A DNA stretch of 64,000 nucleotides, taken from assembly GCA_963713355.1 (NCBI GenBank), contig CAVQLK010000006.1:558001-622000 (forward strand). The letters are read 5' to 3'. Shown here one piece after another: positions 25,262 through 33,522 of the stretch. Source of the stretch: FEN-1219 sp963713355 (GTDB lineage Bacteria; Pseudomonadota; Gammaproteobacteria; Steroidobacterales; Rariloculaceae). A model generated the notes under the pieces. It had not been told where the DNA came from. It did not search any database and saw only the letters and a list, made by a program, of their open reading frames with translations. The first letter of the stretch is position 1, and each line of letters begins with the position of its first letter. A program made the translations under genes and the position numbers.

Positions 25262-26812
25262 TTAGTTGCGCGCGACGCGCGCTCCTGCCACGCCGACCTC
25301 GAACTGTTGCGACGACGTGAACGGCCCGAGACCCGTCGCGAACCGCGTGGCCTGGCCCGCCGGCAGCTCGTCGATGCGCCGCCCGAGCTCGCGCAGCGCG
25401 CCTTGCGAGTCGGCGTAACGCACCGCGACGATCACGTCCCTCACGGCGACGCGAGTGGGATTGGCAACCTCCACGACGAGCTGCCCGGAGTTGTCGAGCC
25501 CGCCGCGCGCCTGGATGTATTTACCGGGGTTGTTCGGCAGATCGAGCCGGACGGTCGCTTCTGCTGCCGCTTGCCCCGCCGGGCTGTTCGACGACGCCGC
25601 TTCCATGTAGTACTGGAGCGCCGCCTGGAGGTCGCCGCGCTGCTCGGCCAACGTGCCGAGCGCATAAACCGCATCGGCCGTCGGCAACAAGCGCACGCTC
25701 GTCTCGAGCGCCGCGCGCGCGTCTTCCCACTGCCGCAGTTGCCGGTGCGCAAGCCCTTGCTGCAAGTGGTAGTAGAAAAATCCGTCGTCACGAGCGATCG
25801 CGTCCGCGTAGTGGCGGGCCGCATCGTCGTAGCGACGCTCTTGCAAGTCGATGTCGCCGAGGAGCGCGTGAATGTTCGCTTCGTCGGGTAGCGACCGCAG
25901 CGCTTGCTGTGCCGAGCGCTCGGCGTCGGCGGGCCGGTCGTCGGCGAGCGCCGCGCGGCCTTCGTCGTAGGCATTGTAGGCCGGCTCGCGCTCCCGCAAC
26001 CGCGCCATCGCGGCCTGATAGCGTTCACGGCCGAGATCACCGCTCGCCGCCAGCATCGCCGCGGTCTCGCGGTTTTTCGCGACCCGCTCCTCGGACGGGG
26101 GGTGACTCGCGAACAACGTCGCAAGCCGGCCGCCTCCGCCGCCGCTTTCCTCGGACAAGCGCACGAACGTCTCCTGCAGCGAGACGGCCGCGTCAGGGTC
26201 GTAGCCCGCCGCGGCCATGTAGCGCATGCCGTAAAGGTCCGATTCGAGCTCGGCTTCGCGGCTGTTGCGCATCGTCAAGAGCTGAGCGCCGAGGTTTGCA
26301 GCGCCGACCGTGAGGCCGCCGTAGTCGCTGCGTTGCGCAGCGACTTGTGTCGCGAGCAACGCGGCTTGCAGCAGCAGGCCGCGCTGCATTGCGAGCGCGC
26401 CGTGCCGCGCGGCGGCGTGCACGATCTCATGCCCGAGCACCGCCGCGAGCTCGGCTTCGGAGCTCAGCTCCGTGAGCAGGCCGCGATTCACAGCGATCTT
26501 GCCGCCCGGCAGCGCCCATGCATTCGGCACGGAGCTGTTCAGGACGACGAATTCGTAGGGCAGTTGCCGGTCGCTGACGGCCGCGAGCTTCTGGCCGACT
26601 CCTGCAACATAGGCCGTGAGCTCCGGGTCGAGCTCGTATTCACCGCCTTGCATTTGCTGCGACGGCTCGTATTGCTGCTCGCCGATCGCGATCTCTTGAT
26701 CCGCGGAAACGAGCGCGAGCTCGCGATCGCCCGTGACGGGATTGATTACGCAACCGCCGAGAACCGTGAAGACGGCGGCGACCGAAAAAACGATGAGTTG
26801 TGGCTTCCGCAT
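25262..26812 (-). CDS. M48 metalloprotease with TPR repeats (BepA-like lipoprotein)
   Basis: A 516-aa lipoprotein (lipobox VLGGC). The zinc site HEIVHAAARH is near residue 135, with the third ligand in ELESDLYGMRYMAAAGYDP. A TPR region spans residues about 260-430 (IHALLGDIDLQERRYDDAARHYADAI, GLAHRQLRQWEDARAALETSV). This is the layout of BepA/YfgC, the periplasmic protease-chaperone for outer-membrane assembly. The C-terminal 90 residues (VEVANPTRVAVRDVIVAVRY) look like an extra beta domain absent from E. coli BepA. The ATG at 26812 is preferred over a GTG 9 bases upstream. Confidence 0.88.
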   Translation of the reverse strand: MRKPQLIVFSVAAVFTVLGGCVINPVTGDRELALVSADQEIAIGEQQYEPSQQMQGGEYELDPELTAYVAGVGQKLAAVSDRQLPYEFVVLNSSVPNAWALPGGKIAVNRGLLTELSSEAELAAVLGHEIVHAAARHGALAMQRGLLLQAALLATQVAAQRSDYGGLTVGAANLGAQLLTMRNSREAELESDLYGMRYMAAAGYDPDAAVSLQETFVRLSEESGGGGGRLATLFASHPPSEERVAKNRETAAMLAASGDLGRERYQAAMARLREREPAYNAYDEGRAALADDRPADAERSAQQALRSLPDEANIHALLGDIDLQERRYDDAARHYADAIARDDGFFYYHLQQGLAHRQLRQWEDARAALETSVRLLPTADAVYALGTLAEQRGDLQAALQYYMEAASSNSPAGQAAAEATVRLDLPNNPGKYIQARGGLDNSGQLVVEVANPTRVAVRDVIVAVRYADSQGALRELGRRIDELPAGQATRFATGLGPFTSSQQFEVGVAGARVARN

Positions 26813-26929
26813 ATCGCTCACCCGCCTTGTCTATTAAATTGCGTCGGCGAAAACAGACAAAAGTTCCCTTGTCTTTCAGTGCCGAGCGAAGCCAGCATTG
26901 ACTCACGTTTCTCAAAACAAGGATGTACC

Positions 26930-29164
26930 GTGGCCGTCCGCCGTTCCGGTCTGCCGTCAGTCGCTGCGGCTTCATTGTTCCTGCTAGAAGCGTGCCATAG
27001 CTCGTCGTCGGAAGGCGGCAATACGCCACCGCCACCGCCCGCGCCACCCCAAGGGGCGACCGTCGGGCTCGACGCGCGGCCCTCGAATCTCACCTGTGTC
27101 GCGCCTGCGAAAACCATTGGAGGAGGCGGCACCACCATTCAGTTGCAACGGGTATTCCCGAATCTCACATTTATCGAGCCGCTCGCGATGTTGCAGGCGC
27201 CCGGCGACGACACGCGTTGGTTCGTTCTTCAGAAGGGTTCGGGCGGGACTGGCCGCGTACGTGTATTCGCGAACACTGCAAGCCCGACTGCCAGCGACTT
27301 TATCTCGCTACCCGTTAACGGCAGTTCGGAAGGCGGGTTGCTCGGAATGGCGTTTCATCCTCAGTGGACCTCGAACCGGTACGTTTACCTCTCTTTCACC
27401 GAAGGCGACCCGATGGTGTCCGTCGTCGCGCGCTATACGATGAACGCCAATGGAACCGCACTCGACACTGCCACTCGGCAGAACGTCATTCGCGTCAATC
27501 AGCCTGCCGCGAATCACAACGGTGGGCAAATCGGGTTCGGGCGCGACGGATTTCTGTATGTTGGTCTAGGCGATGGCGGTAACTCGAACGACAATCCGCA
27601 ACGAACGGCGCAAGACACTACCGATCTGCTCGGGTCCTTCTTGCGGCTCAATATCGACACTGCGGGAGCACCTTACGAGATCCCGCCGGACAACCCATTC
27701 GCGAGTACAGCGATGTGCACGGCCGAGCACACGGTCTCGCAGAACAATTGTCCCGAGATCTATGCGTGGGGCTTCCGCAACCCATGGCGTTGGAGCTTCG
27801 ACTCGGCGAACGGCGACCTGTGGGCTGGCGATGTCGGTCAAGGCACATTCGAAGAGATCGACCGGGTCCAGCGCGGAGGGAACTACGGCTGGAACTGCCG
27901 CGAGGGGTCGACCGCGTTCGGTAGTCCGGCACCGAGCTGTAGCACGACCAGCGGGCTCATCGATCCCGTGCACCAGTACGGTCGCACGCTCGGTACCTCG
28001 GTTACCGGCGGTTACGTCTACCGCGGTGCGGCGCTGCCGGCGCTGACGGGGCGCTACCTTTTCGCCGACTACGGCAGCGGCCGCATCTGGCGCCTCGTTC
28101 CGAACGGCAGCGGCGGGTTCACGTCCGAGGAGTTGCTCGATACGTCGCTGTCGATCGCCTCGTTCGGGCAAGGCAACGATGGCGAGCTTTATGCCGTCGA
28201 CATTGTGGGCGGCGGACTGCACAAGATCGTCGATGGAGCAGGTGGCCCGCCGCCCGGCCCGCCCGTTCCGACGCTGTTGTCGGCGACGGGATGCGTGAAC
28301 CCGCAGAGTCCCGCGCAGCCGGCAAGCGGTCTCGTTGCCTACGAGCCCGCTGCCACGTTCTGGTCTGACAACGCGACCAAGGAGCGCTGGCTCGCGCTGC
28401 CGAACAGCACGTCAATCGGCGTCGGTGGCGACGGCGACTTCACCTTCCCAAATGGCACCGTTCTCATGAAGCACTTCCGCTTGAGCAACGCCCTTGTAGA
28501 GACGCGGCTGTTCATGCGCCATCCCGACGGCGATTGGGCGGGCTATACCTACGAATGGAACGCGCAAGGCACCGACGCGACGCTCGTTCAGGGCGGCAAG
28601 ACGACTCCGACGTGGATCTTCCCGAGCGAGAACGACTGCCTGACGTGCCATACGGCGGCAGCCGGTTTCGCGCTGGGCGTCGAAACTGCACAGCTCAACA
28701 ACGATTTCGTGTATGCGAGCACGGGGCGTACGGCGAATCAGCTGCGCACACTCGATGCGATAACCATGTTCGCGACGCCCCTCGGCGATCCCGCGCAGCA
28801 GCCGAGCATGCCCGATCCGTTCGACACGGCGGCGCCGCTCGCGGAACGCGCGCGCGCCTACCTGCACACGAACTGTGCGGGATGCCATCGCACCGGTGGT
28901 CCGACGCCGAGCTCGATGGACTTGCGGTACGCCACCTTACTGTCGAGCACGAATGCGTGCGGCATAGCGCCGCAGTCTGGCGACCTCGGTATCGGCGCGG
29001 CCGCCCGCATCATTGCGCCCGGTAGCGCGGCGAGCTCGGTGCTCGTCGCACGCGTCAACAGGCGCGACGCCAACGGCATGCCGCCGCTCGCGTCTCACAC
29101 CGTCGACGCCGCCGGGGTCGCGTTGCTGGAACAGTGGGTTACGAGCCTTACAGCCTGCCAATGA
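26930..29164 (+). CDS. PQQ-dependent sugar dehydrogenase fused to a diheme cytochrome domain
   Basis: A 744-aa lipoprotein (GTG start; lipobox LLEAC, Cys22; then a PPPPPAPP linker). Residues about 80-440 form a soluble-glucose-dehydrogenase-type (GSDH/HHIP) propeller: LGMAFHPQWTSNRYVYLSFTEG, NHNGGQIGFGRDGFLYVGLGDGG, EIYAWGFRNPWRWSFD and GDVGQGTFEEIDRVQRGGNYGWN, which include likely PQQ and Ca sites. Residues about 445-744 match the SO2930/HNE_0200-type diheme cytochrome region, with CLTCH (near 569) and CAGCH (near 649). Inferred role: an outer-membrane-anchored sugar or aldose oxidase passing electrons to its own hemes. AAGGA lies 7 bases before the GTG. Longer upstream open frame is antisense to the protease and is not coding. 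Confidence 0.87.
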   Translation: MAVRRSGLPSVAAASLFLLEACHSSSSEGGNTPPPPPAPPQGATVGLDARPSNLTCVAPAKTIGGGGTTIQLQRVFPNLTFIEPLAMLQAPGDDTRWFVLQKGSGGTGRVRVFANTASPTASDFISLPVNGSSEGGLLGMAFHPQWTSNRYVYLSFTEGDPMVSVVARYTMNANGTALDTATRQNVIRVNQPAANHNGGQIGFGRDGFLYVGLGDGGNSNDNPQRTAQDTTDLLGSFLRLNIDTAGAPYEIPPDNPFASTAMCTAEHTVSQNNCPEIYAWGFRNPWRWSFDSANGDLWAGDVGQGTFEEIDRVQRGGNYGWNCREGSTAFGSPAPSCSTTSGLIDPVHQYGRTLGTSVTGGYVYRGAALPALTGRYLFADYGSGRIWRLVPNGSGGFTSEELLDTSLSIASFGQGNDGELYAVDIVGGGLHKIVDGAGGPPPGPPVPTLLSATGCVNPQSPAQPASGLVAYEPAATFWSDNATKERWLALPNSTSIGVGGDGDFTFPNGTVLMKHFRLSNALVETRLFMRHPDGDWAGYTYEWNAQGTDATLVQGGKTTPTWIFPSENDCLTCHTAAAGFALGVETAQLNNDFVYASTGRTANQLRTLDAITMFATPLGDPAQQPSMPDPFDTAAPLAERARAYLHTNCAGCHRTGGPTPSSMDLRYATLLSSTNACGIAPQSGDLGIGAAARIIAPGSAASSVLVARVNRRDANGMPPLASHTVDAAGVALLEQWVTSLTACQ

Positions 29165-29203
29165 ATTGAGTTTGGCCGCGAGATTGGACGACAATGCGCG
29201 CCC

Positions 29204-30928
29204 ATGGAATCCGAAGAGAAAATCGAGGCCGCACGAGGCCGCGACTTCATCAGCCAGATCGTCGCGGACGAGGTTGCGGCCGGCAAGAACGGCGGGCGCG
29301 TGCAGACGCGCTTCCCGCCGGAGCCGAACGGCTACCTGCACATTGGCCATGCCAAGGCGATCGTCGTCGATTTCGGCATCGCGCAAGAGTTCGGCGGCAC
29401 GTGCTTCTTGCGGTTCGACGACACGAATCCCGAGCGCGAGACCGAAGAGTTCGTCGAGAGCATCAAGCGCGACGTCCGTTGGCTCGGGTTCGACTGGGAC
29501 GACCGCTTGCGCCACGCGTCGGACTATTTCAAGGACATTCACGCTTGTGCCGTCGAGCTCATCGAGCGCGGGCTGGCCTATGTCGATCACCAGAACGCGG
29601 ACGAAATCCGAAAGAATCGCGGCACGCTGACGGAGCCGGGCAGAAACAGCCCGTTTCGCGACCGCTCCGTCGAGGAAAACTTGCGGCTCTTCGAGGCGAT
29701 GCGCCGCGGTGAATTCGAAGAAGGCGCGTGCGTGCTGCGCGCGAAGATCGACATGACGTCGCCGAACATCAATTTGCGCGACCCGGCGCTCTATCGAATA
29801 CGCAAGGTTGCGCATCAACGCACGGGCAGCGAATGGTGCATCTACCCGATGTACGACTACGCGCATACGTTGTCCGATGCGTTCGAGGGGACGACCCACT
29901 CGTTGTGCACACTCGAGTTCGAGGATCATCGGCCGCTCTACGACTGGTTCCTGGACCAGCTTTGGCAGGGCAAGTCGAGCCGCCCGCGGCAGATCGAGTT
30001 CTCGCGCGCGAACCTCATGTTCACCGTCACGAGCAAGCGCAAGCTGAAGCAGCTCGTCGACGACAAGCACGTCGCAGGTTGGGACGATCCGCGTATGCCG
30101 ACGCTTGCCGGCATCCGGCGGCGCGGCTACACGTCCGAGTCCGTCGTCGAATTCGTGCGCCGGATCGGCACGACGAAGAAGGAGAAGGTCGCGGAGCTCG
30201 GCCAGCTCGAAGGTTGCGTTCGGGAGCACCTGAACGACGTGGCGCCGCGCCGTTTCGCCGTGCTGGATCCGCTGAAAGTCGTCATCGAGACCTATCCGGA
30301 GGACAAAGAGGAGCGGCTCGAGGCCGCGAACCATCCGAACCGGCCCGAGCTCGGGGCGCGCGAAGTGCCCTTCGCGCGCGAGATCCTCATCGAGCGTGAC
30401 GACTTCATGGAGAACGCGCCGAGCAAGTTTCACCGCTTGAAGCCCGGCGGCGAGGTACGACTGCGCTACGGATATATCATCAAGTGCGAACGTGTCGTCA
30501 AAGACGAGGCGGGCAACGTCGTCGAGCTGCGCTGCAGTCATGATCCTGCGTCGCGCAGCGGGTCCCAAGAGTCGGGCCGCAAGGTCAAGGGCACGATTCA
30601 TTGGGTCTCGGCGAAGCACGCGCGCTATGCGATGGTGCGCCTCTACGACCGGTTGTTCTCCGTGCCATTCCCCGGCGACAACCTCGCGCAGGAGCTGAAC
30701 CCGGAATCATTGAAAGTCGTTACACGCGCCGCGCTCGAGCCGGCATTGCTCGATGCACGTGCGGACGAACGGTTCCAATTCGAGCGCTTGGGGTACTTCG
30801 TGGCCGATCGCGTGCTGTCGAAGCTCGGCGCGCCCGTGTTCAATCGCACGGTGACGCTGCGCGACTCGTGGGCGAAGCTCGAGCAGGAGGCGCTCGCGGC
30901 GCTGCCGGGCGACGACGCGAGCCAATAG
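29204..30928 (+). CDS. glnS: Glutaminyl-tRNA synthetase
   Basis: Class I aminoacyl-tRNA synthetase charging tRNA-Gln. 574 aa, normal length. The HIGH motif lies in PPEPNGYLHIGHAKA (about residues 38-52), and the KMSKR-like loop is VTSKRKLKQL (about 270). CIYPMYDYAHTLSDAFEGTTHSLCTLEF is the GlnRS catalytic-core signature. The C-terminal anticodon-binding barrels cover the last 230 residues. It starts 39 bases after the PQQ dehydrogenase. Presence of GlnRS fits a gamma- or betaproteobacterium. Confidence 0.97.
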   Translation: MESEEKIEAARGRDFISQIVADEVAAGKNGGRVQTRFPPEPNGYLHIGHAKAIVVDFGIAQEFGGTCFLRFDDTNPERETEEFVESIKRDVRWLGFDWDDRLRHASDYFKDIHACAVELIERGLAYVDHQNADEIRKNRGTLTEPGRNSPFRDRSVEENLRLFEAMRRGEFEEGACVLRAKIDMTSPNINLRDPALYRIRKVAHQRTGSEWCIYPMYDYAHTLSDAFEGTTHSLCTLEFEDHRPLYDWFLDQLWQGKSSRPRQIEFSRANLMFTVTSKRKLKQLVDDKHVAGWDDPRMPTLAGIRRRGYTSESVVEFVRRIGTTKKEKVAELGQLEGCVREHLNDVAPRRFAVLDPLKVVIETYPEDKEERLEAANHPNRPELGAREVPFAREILIERDDFMENAPSKFHRLKPGGEVRLRYGYIIKCERVVKDEAGNVVELRCSHDPASRSGSQESGRKVKGTIHWVSAKHARYAMVRLYDRLFSVPFPGDNLAQELNPESLKVVTRAALEPALLDARADERFQFERLGYFVADRVLSKLGAPVFNRTVTLRDSWAKLEQEALAALPGDDASQ

Positions 30929-30995
30929 CGGCGTCAGTTTTGGCTCCGGCTCGTTAGAGGGTCTACACTGTCGCCGGTCTGCTGGGAGCGAGCCC

Positions 30996-31367
30996 ATGGT
31001 CAAGCTATCCGAAGCTCCTTCTGTCTCGTGGCGCCGCGCCGCAGCGCTGCCATTGGCCGTCGCCTTCGTCGCCGCCGCTTCGGTTTCATTCGAGACGCGC
31101 GCCGAAGACACCATGCAGTGCAGGAACGGTCGGCTCATCAATACGGGCATGGTCACGGCCGAAGTCGTCGGCCGTTGTGGGCAGCCGAAGAGCCGTGTCG
31201 TCGACGAGATCCCGGTGCACGCGCGAACGCCCAATGGCAACGTCGTGCAGACAGGCACGACGCGCGCCGAACGATGGATCTACTCACGCGGGCAAGGGCA
31301 GTTCGACGCTCAGCTGACGTTCGAGGACGACAAGCTGCGCCGAATCGATTTCCTCAACGCGCCCTAG
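30996..31367 (+). CDS. DUF2845 family secreted protein
   Basis: A 123-aa protein with an N-terminal signal region (RRAAALPLAVAFVAAASVSFETRAE). The mature part MQCRNGRLINTGMVTAEVVGRCGQPKSRVV with two cysteines, then ERWIYSRGQGQFDAQLTFEDDKLRRIDF, fits DUF2845. A ribosome-site-like GGGAGCGAG precedes the ATG. Function unknown. It converges on the LysR gene with 4 bases between the ends. Confidence 0.82.
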   Translation: MVKLSEAPSVSWRRAAALPLAVAFVAAASVSFETRAEDTMQCRNGRLINTGMVTAEVVGRCGQPKSRVVDEIPVHARTPNGNVVQTGTTRAERWIYSRGQGQFDAQLTFEDDKLRRIDFLNAP

Positions 31368-31371
31368 CCCG

Positions 31372-32316
31372 TCACGCGGCCTCGCCGCCGACCGGTGCCT
31401 CGAGCGTCTCGGCGTGCGTGGCCTCGACGAGCCAATCGGCGAACTCCCGCACTTGCGCCTTCGCTCTCGCCGCCGACGATTCCACGACGTAGTAAGCGCG
31501 CGACGATGCGACCTTGTTCTTGAACGGCGCGACGAGCTTGTGCTCGCGTAACAGCTGGCGCACCAAAGGGTGCCGGCCGAGCGCCACCCCGTGCCCGTCG
31601 ATTGCAGCCTGAATCAGCTGATCGTAGTGACTGAAGTGGAGCTTGCCGGCGGGCTCGAAGTCGCGCAGGTCGAGCGCGTGGAACCAAAGCTCCCAGTCGA
31701 GCCATGCGGCCCGCGCGTGCTCGAGATACAGGAGAACGTGGTGATGTAAATCGTCGGGCGTCACGAGCGGGTTTGCACGATTCTTCGCGAGCTCGGGGCT
31801 GCAGACGGGGAACACCGTCTCGCCGAACAATAGCCGGCCGCCTGTGACGCTGCCCTCCGGCACGTAGCGCACCGCAACGTCGACTTGGGCTCTCTCGAGG
31901 TCTTCGATCATCTCGTTCGTCGCAGAGATGCGGACGTCGAGATGCGGATGATCGCGCGTGAAACCGGCGAGGTGCGGTATCAACCACAGCGACGCGAATC
32001 CCGGCGTCGTTGCAACGACCACGGTGTTCATCGTCTGCGCGCTGCGCAGCCGCCGCGCACTGTCGTGCAGCTTCTCCAGAGCGTCTTGCACAGATCGATA
32101 GAACAGCTGGCCGTTCTCGGTCAGCAGCAACGCTCGCGCCCGCCGCTCGAACAGCTTCACGCCGAGGTGCTGTTCGAGCTGCTGAATCTGCCGGCTCACG
32201 GCGGATTGCGTCAGATGCAGCTCCGCGGCGGCCTTCGTGAAAGACAGATTCCGCGCGGCGGCCTCGAATGCCAGCAACGGATCGAGCGGAGGCACGTCGT
32301 AGCGCTGATTACGCAT
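31372..32316 (-). CDS. LysR family transcriptional regulator (GcvA-like)
   Basis: A 314-aa regulator. The N-terminal winged helix-turn-helix is clear: LLAFEAAARNLSFTKAAAELHLTQSAVSRQIQQLEQHLGVKLFERRARAL. The remainder is the two-lobed effector domain, opening with TVVVATTPGFASLWLIPHLAGF, as in GcvA/DsdC-type regulators. LysR regulators often control a divergent neighbour. The divergent genes here are the 53-aa membrane protein and thioredoxin, separated by 142 bases. The effector cannot be deduced. Confidence 0.92.
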   Translation of the reverse strand: MRNQRYDVPPLDPLLAFEAAARNLSFTKAAAELHLTQSAVSRQIQQLEQHLGVKLFERRARALLLTENGQLFYRSVQDALEKLHDSARRLRSAQTMNTVVVATTPGFASLWLIPHLAGFTRDHPHLDVRISATNEMIEDLERAQVDVAVRYVPEGSVTGGRLLFGETVFPVCSPELAKNRANPLVTPDDLHHHVLLYLEHARAAWLDWELWFHALDLRDFEPAGKLHFSHYDQLIQAAIDGHGVALGRHPLVRQLLREHKLVAPFKNKVASSRAYYVVESSAARAKAQVREFADWLVEATHAETLEAPVGGEAA

Positions 32317-32458
32317 GCAAGAAATTCATCAACTCGATGCAGAAAGACCGTTTGTCCGGCCCCTATAAAAGCAGCATTATGCCCGCCGTGAAGCCAAAAA
32401 TGCCAATCGAAATGGTTCCGCTGAGGCATTCTGGAAATTCATGAAAAGGAGAATCGTC

Positions 32459-32620
32459 ATGAGTACTCGAATCCCCGCCCGCCGCAGGCTGCCGCGTCCT
32501 GCGAACGTGCTGGCCCGGCCGCGCGAGATGTTCGGAGAATCGCTCCCCGAGCTCTTCCTCGTCGCAGCTGTGATCGCCGCGGTCGTCAGTGCCGTGCTCG
32601 CCTTGAATGGCGCCGGTTGA
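32459..32620 (+). CDS. Small single-pass membrane protein, 53 aa
   Basis: Short open frame with an excellent ribosome site (AAAAGGAG, 8 bases before ATG). The basic N-terminus (RIPARRRLPRPANVLARPR) is followed by one hydrophobic helix, ELFLVAAVIAAVVSAVLAL, and the stop. The topology would be N-in. It lies 27 bases before the thioredoxin gene and divergent from the LysR regulator. I do not recognise a family. Codon use and ribosome site support a real gene. Confidence 0.65.
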   Translation: MSTRIPARRRLPRPANVLARPREMFGESLPELFLVAAVIAAVVSAVLALNGAG

Positions 32621-32647
32621 GCCCGTAACGCTTGAAAGGAGACTTCC

Positions 32648-32986
32648 GTGCAGCGCAACGATGAGCAGCCCGTCGCCGTGACGGACGCAAGCTTCGCCAA
32701 GACGGTGCTCGAGGCGCCTCGCCCCGTGCTCGTGGACTTCGGTGCCGAGTGGTGCGGACCGTGCGTGGCCGTGGCGCCGGTGATCCGCAGCTTGGCGCTG
32801 GAGTATGGCGATCGGCTGACCGTAGCCACCGTCGACGTCGACACCGATCCGCAGCTCGCGGCGCGCTACGGCGTGCGCTCGCTGCCGACCGTGATGCTGC
32901 TCGAGAACGGCCAGATCCGCCGCGTGCTCGTCGGCGCCCGTTCGGGCCAGGAGTATCGGACGGCGATCGACGGGCTGTTGCACTGA
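32648..32986 (+). CDS. trxA: Thioredoxin
   Basis: A 112-aa cytoplasmic thioredoxin without signal peptide. Active site DFGAEWCGPCVAVAPV, cis-proline loop RSLPTVMLLENG, and a C-terminal amphipathic helix. The GTG start follows a strong AAAGGAGA ribosome site. Following the small membrane protein and preceding an OsmC peroxidase, it may provide reducing power to that enzyme. It need not be the main genomic trxA. Confidence 0.92.
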   Translation: MQRNDEQPVAVTDASFAKTVLEAPRPVLVDFGAEWCGPCVAVAPVIRSLALEYGDRLTVATVDVDTDPQLAARYGVRSLPTVMLLENGQIRRVLVGARSGQEYRTAIDGLLH

Positions 32987-33037
32987 CGTGCGCGCAGCGG
33001 CCGTAGAATGGCCGCATCGAACCTTCGGGAGACTGTC

Positions 33038-33481
33038 ATGTCCGAGCATCGAGCGACGATCGATTGGCGCCGCAGCAGCGCGGATTTCACTTACCTGAGC
33101 TACAACCGAGCGCACGACTGGCAGTTCAAGGCCGCGACCGTGCCCGCGTCGGCAACCAAGGAGTACCGCGGCGACGAAAACCGCGTCAATCCCGAGGAGG
33201 CGCTCGTTGCGGCGCTGTCGTCGTGTCACATGCTGACGTTTCTGGCCGTCGCAGCCAAGCGCAAGCTGTCGCTCGATTCTTACCGCGACGAAGCCGTCGG
33301 CGTTCTAGAAAAGAACGCCGAAGGTAAGCTCGCGATCACGCGCGTCACTTTGCGCCCGAAGATCGTCTGGTCCGCAGGCGTGACGGTATCGCCGGAAGAT
33401 CTCGCCAAGATGCACCACGACGCGCACGCAGGCTGCTTCGTCGCCAATTCCGTGAAAACCGAGGTTGCCGTCGAGCCGTAG
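33038..33481 (+). CDS. OsmC family peroxiredoxin
   Basis: A 147-aa OsmC/Ohr-fold protein. NPEEALVAALSSCHMLTFLAVAAKRKL holds the peroxidatic Cys, and HHDAHAGCFVANSVKTEV the resolving Cys, so both are present. The family reduces organic hydroperoxides. The ATG before SEHRATI is used. The 10 upstream codons overlap the GGGAGAC ribosome site. It probably shares a transcript with trxA. Confidence 0.9.
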   Translation: MSEHRATIDWRRSSADFTYLSYNRAHDWQFKAATVPASATKEYRGDENRVNPEEALVAALSSCHMLTFLAVAAKRKLSLDSYRDEAVGVLEKNAEGKLAITRVTLRPKIVWSAGVTVSPEDLAKMHHDAHAGCFVANSVKTEVAVEP

Positions 33482-33522
33482 GCGAGCGCGGAAATCTCGC
33501 CCGACGCCGCGCATAGCCGCGC

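Noticed and set aside
25904..26929. Long N-terminal extension of the PQQ dehydrogenase frame
   Set aside because: It is antisense to the M48 protease gene, and the real protein has a lipoprotein signal starting at GTG 26930.
28937..30619. 560-codon minus-strand open frame opposite glnS
   Set aside because: Shadow of glnS, which has all GlnRS motifs; the antisense frame shows only composition-driven repeats.
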